A DNA stretch of 11,279 nucleotides from Methanobacteriota archaeon (GTDB lineage: Archaea > Thermoplasmatota > Poseidoniia > Poseidoniales > Poseidoniaceae): contig PBTA01000005.1 of assembly GCA_002726395.1 (NCBI GenBank), positions 1 to 11,279 of the forward strand, in the 5' to 3' direction. The notes under the pieces were generated by a model. The model had not been told where the DNA came from. It did not search any database and worked only from the letters and a program-made list of their open reading frames with translations. The position numbers were made by a program, and so were the translations under genes. How positions within the stretch are numbered: position 1 is the first letter of the stretch; each line of letters opens with the position of its first letter. Positions 1-6,000 of this stretch are shown piece by piece.

Positions 1-3000
1 TTACTAGATTCGCCCTGTTCACTACTAACGTCTATTGTGAGTTTGTGGCCATCATCTAAACTGATTGATTCACTCATATTTGGCAGCAGTACTCTTGCTT
101 GCAAAATTGTAGTATTGTCAATCGAATTAGTCGAAGCGTTGAACACTGCATCTCCCACTCCGAGGTCAATTTGAACAGAGTCAACCCAATCAGTACCGTT
201 GTAGAATTCTATTGACCAAAGTTCTGAATCTTGTGAGGAAGCAACAATACCTGAAACCTCAAGCAGATCACTTCTTTCAGTACCAAGATAATCAACCTGC
301 ACATCAAACTCTATGTTTTTGTATGACTCATCATCAGTCTGTGCATTTAGTACAGAGGTTTCAATATAAGTTACATTCCTTAATGTATCCTCTAATATTG
401 TTATTTGTGTATCTGAATTAATCTTTCTAGTATATTCTAGAACAAGTTCTGTGATACCTTGCTCAATAGAACTTAAGCCAGTAGTAGAATAGTTCATTTC
501 TAAACTTTGATGATGTTGATTTGTGGTGAATTCAGAGGTTATTCTTGCATCCCCAATAGGCAATAATATTTTGGCTTCTCCATCTGCATCAAGGGTTAAA
601 TCCCATTTTGCACCAACAAAGACATCTACAACCATAACAACTGGAGAGTTTGTGATTATATCTTCACCAGTTTCAAACCCATTGTCTCCTGCATGATATT
701 GATTCAATTCTATATCAGTCCATAGGGTATTTATTTCTAACCATCCGCCAGATTTCATTTCTAGAGTTATTTCGCCGCCATCAAATACATTAGCGTCTAA
801 GTATCCAATTGCAATTCCTCCACCATTTTCGTTGGTATTTTGGCTTTCAACAACTACGATCCAATTTCCTGGGGTCAATGTAGTGTCCCAAGATAACTCA
901 CCATTTTCATATGTACCACTTAGAGATATCGCAGATAATTGGTTATCTGTTTCAGGGTACAAGGTTATCGATGAACCGTCTAGTTGTAATTCAGCATCAG
1001 GCATATTTGTGGTAACCAATCCAGATACGGCAACACTGCTGGCAGTGATTTGATGAGACTCTACTATTGCTTCATCTTCTACGATTAGATTAGAGCTGTT
1101 AGTGCTGTTGTAATAGGTTGTAACATATCCAGACTTCTCCATGGAAACATTAAGTTCAGTTCTTATCGGGACAAATGTGGACCACAAGCCATTAACGTCT
1201 GTGGCTACAGTTTCATTGATTGTTTCATCAGCAGTAGTAATCACAACACTAACATTTTCAACATATTCGTTTGGAGTTGCAGAATTATCTAGATTAATAT
1301 CCCAGTAAACTCTACCACCAATTTGCACACTTACATCAGCATATATTGATTCTAAGTGTAATTCGTTGTCAATATTATTTTCGGATAATATTTGTTGCTC
1401 GTCTTGTATAATCCATTGTCGGTCATCAGAAATTTGCTCCAATACCAAAGAATAATTACCAGGCATTAACATATCATAAACATAACCAGTTGAGTTAGAT
1501 GGTTGTAATGTTATGTTACCAAACCCATCGTTACTAACAGCAGTGACCCTAGCATCAACAATTGGGTTATCTGTAAGGTTCTCTGTTAGATTAAAACTTA
1601 CCTCCATGGCTGGAACTAAATTAAGTTCCATGTTTACCCTATTAGCGCTAGAAGAGTCAATCATTAGAGGAGCCCTTAGAAGGTAAGTTTCATTCTCAAC
1701 AACCTTTGGTGCAACAATAATCACCCAATCACCTGCTGGAACGTACCCGGCAAAGGTTCCATTTTCTTGAGTAACTAAACTCCTCCATGCATTATCGTTT
1801 TCGTTGTACAAAAGGAATTCAAGGTTTTCCGCTCCAACATCATTCTGCAGTAATTCACCAGAGACCAACCATTCATTTGAAAACGTAATGTTGTAATTGG
1901 TAACCGAATCTTCTCTAAAGTCAACGAAAATTTGTGTTGTTTGGAAAAATTGGTTAAAATCAGAGGAGTAATCATCACTATCATAGTCTGTAATTGACAG
2001 TAAATACGATCCAGGCCTAACGCTTAGTTTGTAATCCCCATTTTCTATGACTTGATTTGTGCTGTTGATATAATATGTATTTTGAGTGAATATTGTTGGT
2101 ATTAGCGAGAAATTACTGAATACTGATAGTCCATCCTGACATGTATCATTGGCAGATACACAAAGAGATACTGTGATATCGACTAATTGTGGATTAGCGA
2201 CTAGTTCAAATGTAGTTGAGACATCATCATCAGAAATGTTTGCGCCAGTTATGCTAGTGAAGTTGAATTCATCGTCAACAAATATATCGTAATTGTCATT
2301 TGCCACATTAAACACAAAACTCCCGTCGTCTTCTGAAGGTATTGTCCACTCAAATCCAGACGAGTCTTTAGCAACTACAACAGGATTGTAGCCATCATAG
2401 AACTCTGCGTTCCATTGAGTTTTGTTATCATAAGTAAACAAGGCACCTTGAACAGTTGTTGTTTCCTTGAGATATTGATTAGACAAATCATAATCTGTCA
2501 CATTTTCTGGTGAGAAATCAATACCAAGTCCATGAGTAAGTGTTGTCGAGTAGGCAATTAATTGATATTCTCTGTCACCCGGAACTAGCAGGGAAAAGTT
2601 GCCATCGTCATCTGTTGAGACAGAATAGCTAAACTCTTCGCTTTGTATCTTGAACGCAAGGTTTGATGCAACTACTGAATTATCAATCTTATCGGTTGAA
2701 CTCCATGAATCATCAAGTTCAGAAGTATAAGCCCTGAGATTTCCATTTAATGTGGTCGCTATCGAAAATGGTGCATCTAGTGTCAAATTATCTTCACTGA
2801 CGGTAAATGTGGTAAATATGACATATGATTCTGAATTTTCATCAGTTAACTCATAATTACCAGGAATAAGTTCTAGGCTTACGACTCCATTGACGTCAGT
2901 AGTATATTGCTGGCTAAAGAAAATCTCGCTTGAAGATATAGTAATATTTCTATTGGATAAATTCAACAAATCCTCTCCGTCACCATCTGTTGGAGAAACT

Positions 3001-6000
3001 AACTGTATATCTACATCAAACATTTGAGGGATAATACTGATTGGCGAAATCACTCCAGCATCTGTTGTAACAGTTACAACATCTTGAATTTCGTTGTATC
3101 CATCACCGTCCATGTCTATTCTGAACGAGTATGCACCCGGATGTAATGGGCCAAAGTAATATCCACCCGTTTCATTGGACTTGATTTCAACCTCGGAAGC
3201 ATTCTCTTCGTTGACATTTTCGAAGAAAATCGATAAATCAGTAATTGGGCTTCCAGATGAATCTGTCACATTTCCTGCAATCAATGATCCTGGCATGTTG
3301 AGATTAATTCCAAACGAGGGTTCGATTCCTACTGATACAGTTTCTGGTAATTCTACCTCACTGCCATCATCAAACATTACCAAGGCTTGATATTCCCCTG
3401 GTACTATTCCTGTTTGGTAGAATGAACCTGGGCTAACCATTTCTCCTGAGAAATGTCCAGAACCGACGAATCTTCCTGTTCCGTTGAATATTCCAGTCCC
3501 TTCAAAGAAACCAATGCCTTCGAAAGAAGCACCATTGTGTTCCTGAATTAGGATCGTTTCTCCAGCAGAGGTAAATCTTCCATTGGCATTCACAAGGCCA
3601 TCAATTAGGTAAACAGGTAAATCTCCAGTATCATCAATCAAACATACTGTTTCATTTTCAGGCATAGTGGTTACCGCTGAATCGTTAGCGTCAACATCAC
3701 AATTGACGTTAAGCACATCATTAAGGTCGATCCAAGATGCTGTTAATTCCCCAGTACCGTTCCAAGAACCGTTCGCGATGTATGTTCTTCCGTCGCCGAT
3801 AGATCTAGTAAATGTTCCAACAAAGTTGACTACTGATGCCAAACCATTTGATTCAAATGTTCCATTTTCCTCAAATACGGCTTCACCAGTACCCTGTAAA
3901 ATTCTAGTTTCTTCTGTAGAGAATGAACCGTTAGTAGTGACTAGTAGCATATCATCAGAGGCTTGGTGAACGTTAACTAGTTTGATAGTTGTGTCAACAA
4001 TTGCATCACCGTCAAATGATTCATCACCAGTCCAAGTTAGTTGGCCTGATATACCGCTGCTGTCAACTTGAATGTTCATAGAGTCGGTAAATTCAGTAGT
4101 TCTGTTAGCCTGCTCACCTGTGACATTCATTACTGAATCGCCCAACCAAGTCATGTTTGCTACATTACCAAGTACCGCAGTAACAGGGAATATAGTTCTT
4201 GCAGTTTCGTCTGGTAGACATACATTGTATTGAGAATTGTATGACTCATATGAATCACAAAGCATGTCGCCCAAATTTTGCATGTAACTTCCGTCACTAA
4301 TTGATGTCCTTGCTGGTTCAGCATCAAAGGTTCCAACAAAAGCACTTACTCTTATCTTACCCGCTGGTGCGGTAAAAGACCAATCACCATTTGCATCGGC
4401 ATCGGTATAACCGATTGGAATCCAATATGTATCCTCGTCTAAGTCTTCAGCACCTTCACCAGAGAAAGCATCTCTCTCGATTAGTAGCCGGACACCAGGA
4501 ACTGGATTACCATCATCACTCATAGTTACTTGACCACTGATTTCGGCACCAGAGTAATATTTCATTATCTTAACATAGGTGTTAGCTCTAAAGGTTGTAT
4601 CATTTGCATCTTCACTGTACCAGTTAGAAATGACAAAGTGGTTCATCATAGCGCCAGGCATAGGCAATGCATTTTGTAAGATTGACCCCGGAGTTCCACC
4701 GATACCAAAGTGCTGAGCCGGCTGTGGGTTCGAGAATTCTGTATTCACACCTAGCGAAGATGCCCCATAACCAACGTAAGTTCTTGCCAGCATAGTGTCA
4801 AAGAAGGCAGGGTTGTGGTCTACTCTGACATCTTGAACCAATAACGGATCGATTTCCAATCCGGCTTGTTGATCGAGGAAGTCATTTACCATTGCTTCAT
4901 CTACTTCTTCTCTTGTCATCTCGAAGCTTCTGTCACCTCTAGAGGTTTCATAGGTCTCATCCATGAAGGTTGAAATGTCTTGGCCGCTCAAAATAGTTGG
5001 TGCACCGAAAATACCCATAGGTTGTTCGCCGTTATATGCTGCATCAGCAGTATAACGACCAGCTCTAGGGTACAGTCTGTTGTCGATGGCAAAGTATCTA
5101 ATTTCGTGATCTCTTTCAACCATATCACCAGGAAGGCCTTCATAATCTTGAACTTTGTAATAGCCTTCCATGCCAATTAAGTCATCATATAGATTTACTA
5201 TCTCTGGTTCAGTCATAATATCGTTTAGCAATTGAACGGTTAATGCTAATCTTGTGTTTGCTCGGTGAATGTGAGTTGATACTGAATCAAATTCATCTCG
5301 CAAGTCGTTGGTGTACCAGTAATCTCCAAAAATGTAATGTGTGGTTTTGTAACTGGAATCTTGGCCAGATCTCACGTTGCTGTTGAATGTGGTGTTTGCA
5401 TCTGAAAAATCACTGTAATCTCCATCGACACATGAGGTAGACACTACTGGATCACAATCAACTTTCTCACCATCTTGGTAAAGTCGGTAGTAAAGAGTGC
5501 TTGTATCAGCAATCCCGTCGACTCTGTGAAAGCCACTAGCCATTACATTTTCACTATTTGCTTGAATCTGTGATGCCTCGTTGGTTTGAATTACGGTGAA
5601 AGCATAATCATCAATTATACTACGCATTTTATCATTGTCACCCTCTTCTTGGATGGTTTCAAACAATTCATATTGTTCAGAATCCATATGTCTTTCAACT
5701 ATGTTTGAGAACCCTGAGGTTAGTTCATAGTCATCAGTGTTAAGTTGATTATACCGTAAGTCTCCTGTAGCTAATTGCCATGTGAACATAGAGATTAGGT
5801 CTGCTTGATTTCTAGCTAACAACATATTACCCGATGCAGGAATACCTGACTGGAAGTTGTCAGAAACAGATGGGTGTTGACCGGTATCAAGGGCTTGGAA
5901 ACCATAATCCCACCATGAGACAAATGCAGGTCTTTGAGAATAATCCATTTGAGCATCTTGCTGGGTCATCCAGTCATAGGCACTATTCCAGCCATAGTCA

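Larger units (their letters stand above)
3..4556 (-). other. Extracellular tail of AglB: Ig/carboxypeptidase-regulatory-like modules, sequon-rich
   Basis: These are residues 1404-2921, continuing past the edge. The first module (about 1404-1490, turn at P1467-A-G) probably corresponds to the Ig-like peripheral domain of ordinary AglB. A Gly/Thr/Asn-rich beta segment follows, containing the G-x-G-x-F repeats. From about 1780 onward there are modules of the CarboxypepD_reg/SpaA type, for example GNVTDSSGSPITDLS near 1830, each ending in a P-G-x-Y/W-like turn. I counted about 40 N-x-S/T sequons by eye, roughly one per 35 residues. The composition is acidic and rich in Asn, Ser and Thr. All Cys residues in this part come as close pairs (1503/1516, 1689/1708, 2202/2209). 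It resembles a rigid surface stalk or adhesin; the ligand is unknown. Confidence 0.8.

Noticed and set aside
3..5. Possible stop codon of the giant gene at the left edge (the window begins with tta)
   Set aside because: The tta at 1-3 is in a different frame. The aglB frame reads triplets from position 3 and stays open to the edge, so the gene continues outside the window.
1..4556. CRISPR array or DNA-level tandem repeats in the repetitive-looking left half
   Set aside because: No exact repeats with regular spacers are seen. The periodicity exists only at the protein level and is strongly diverged.
4980..5180. Overlapping small open frames on both strands here and in other parts of 200-8860
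   Set aside because: They lie inside the continuous aglB frame, lack ribosome-binding sites and recognisable domains, and look like out-of-frame shadows of coding DNA.
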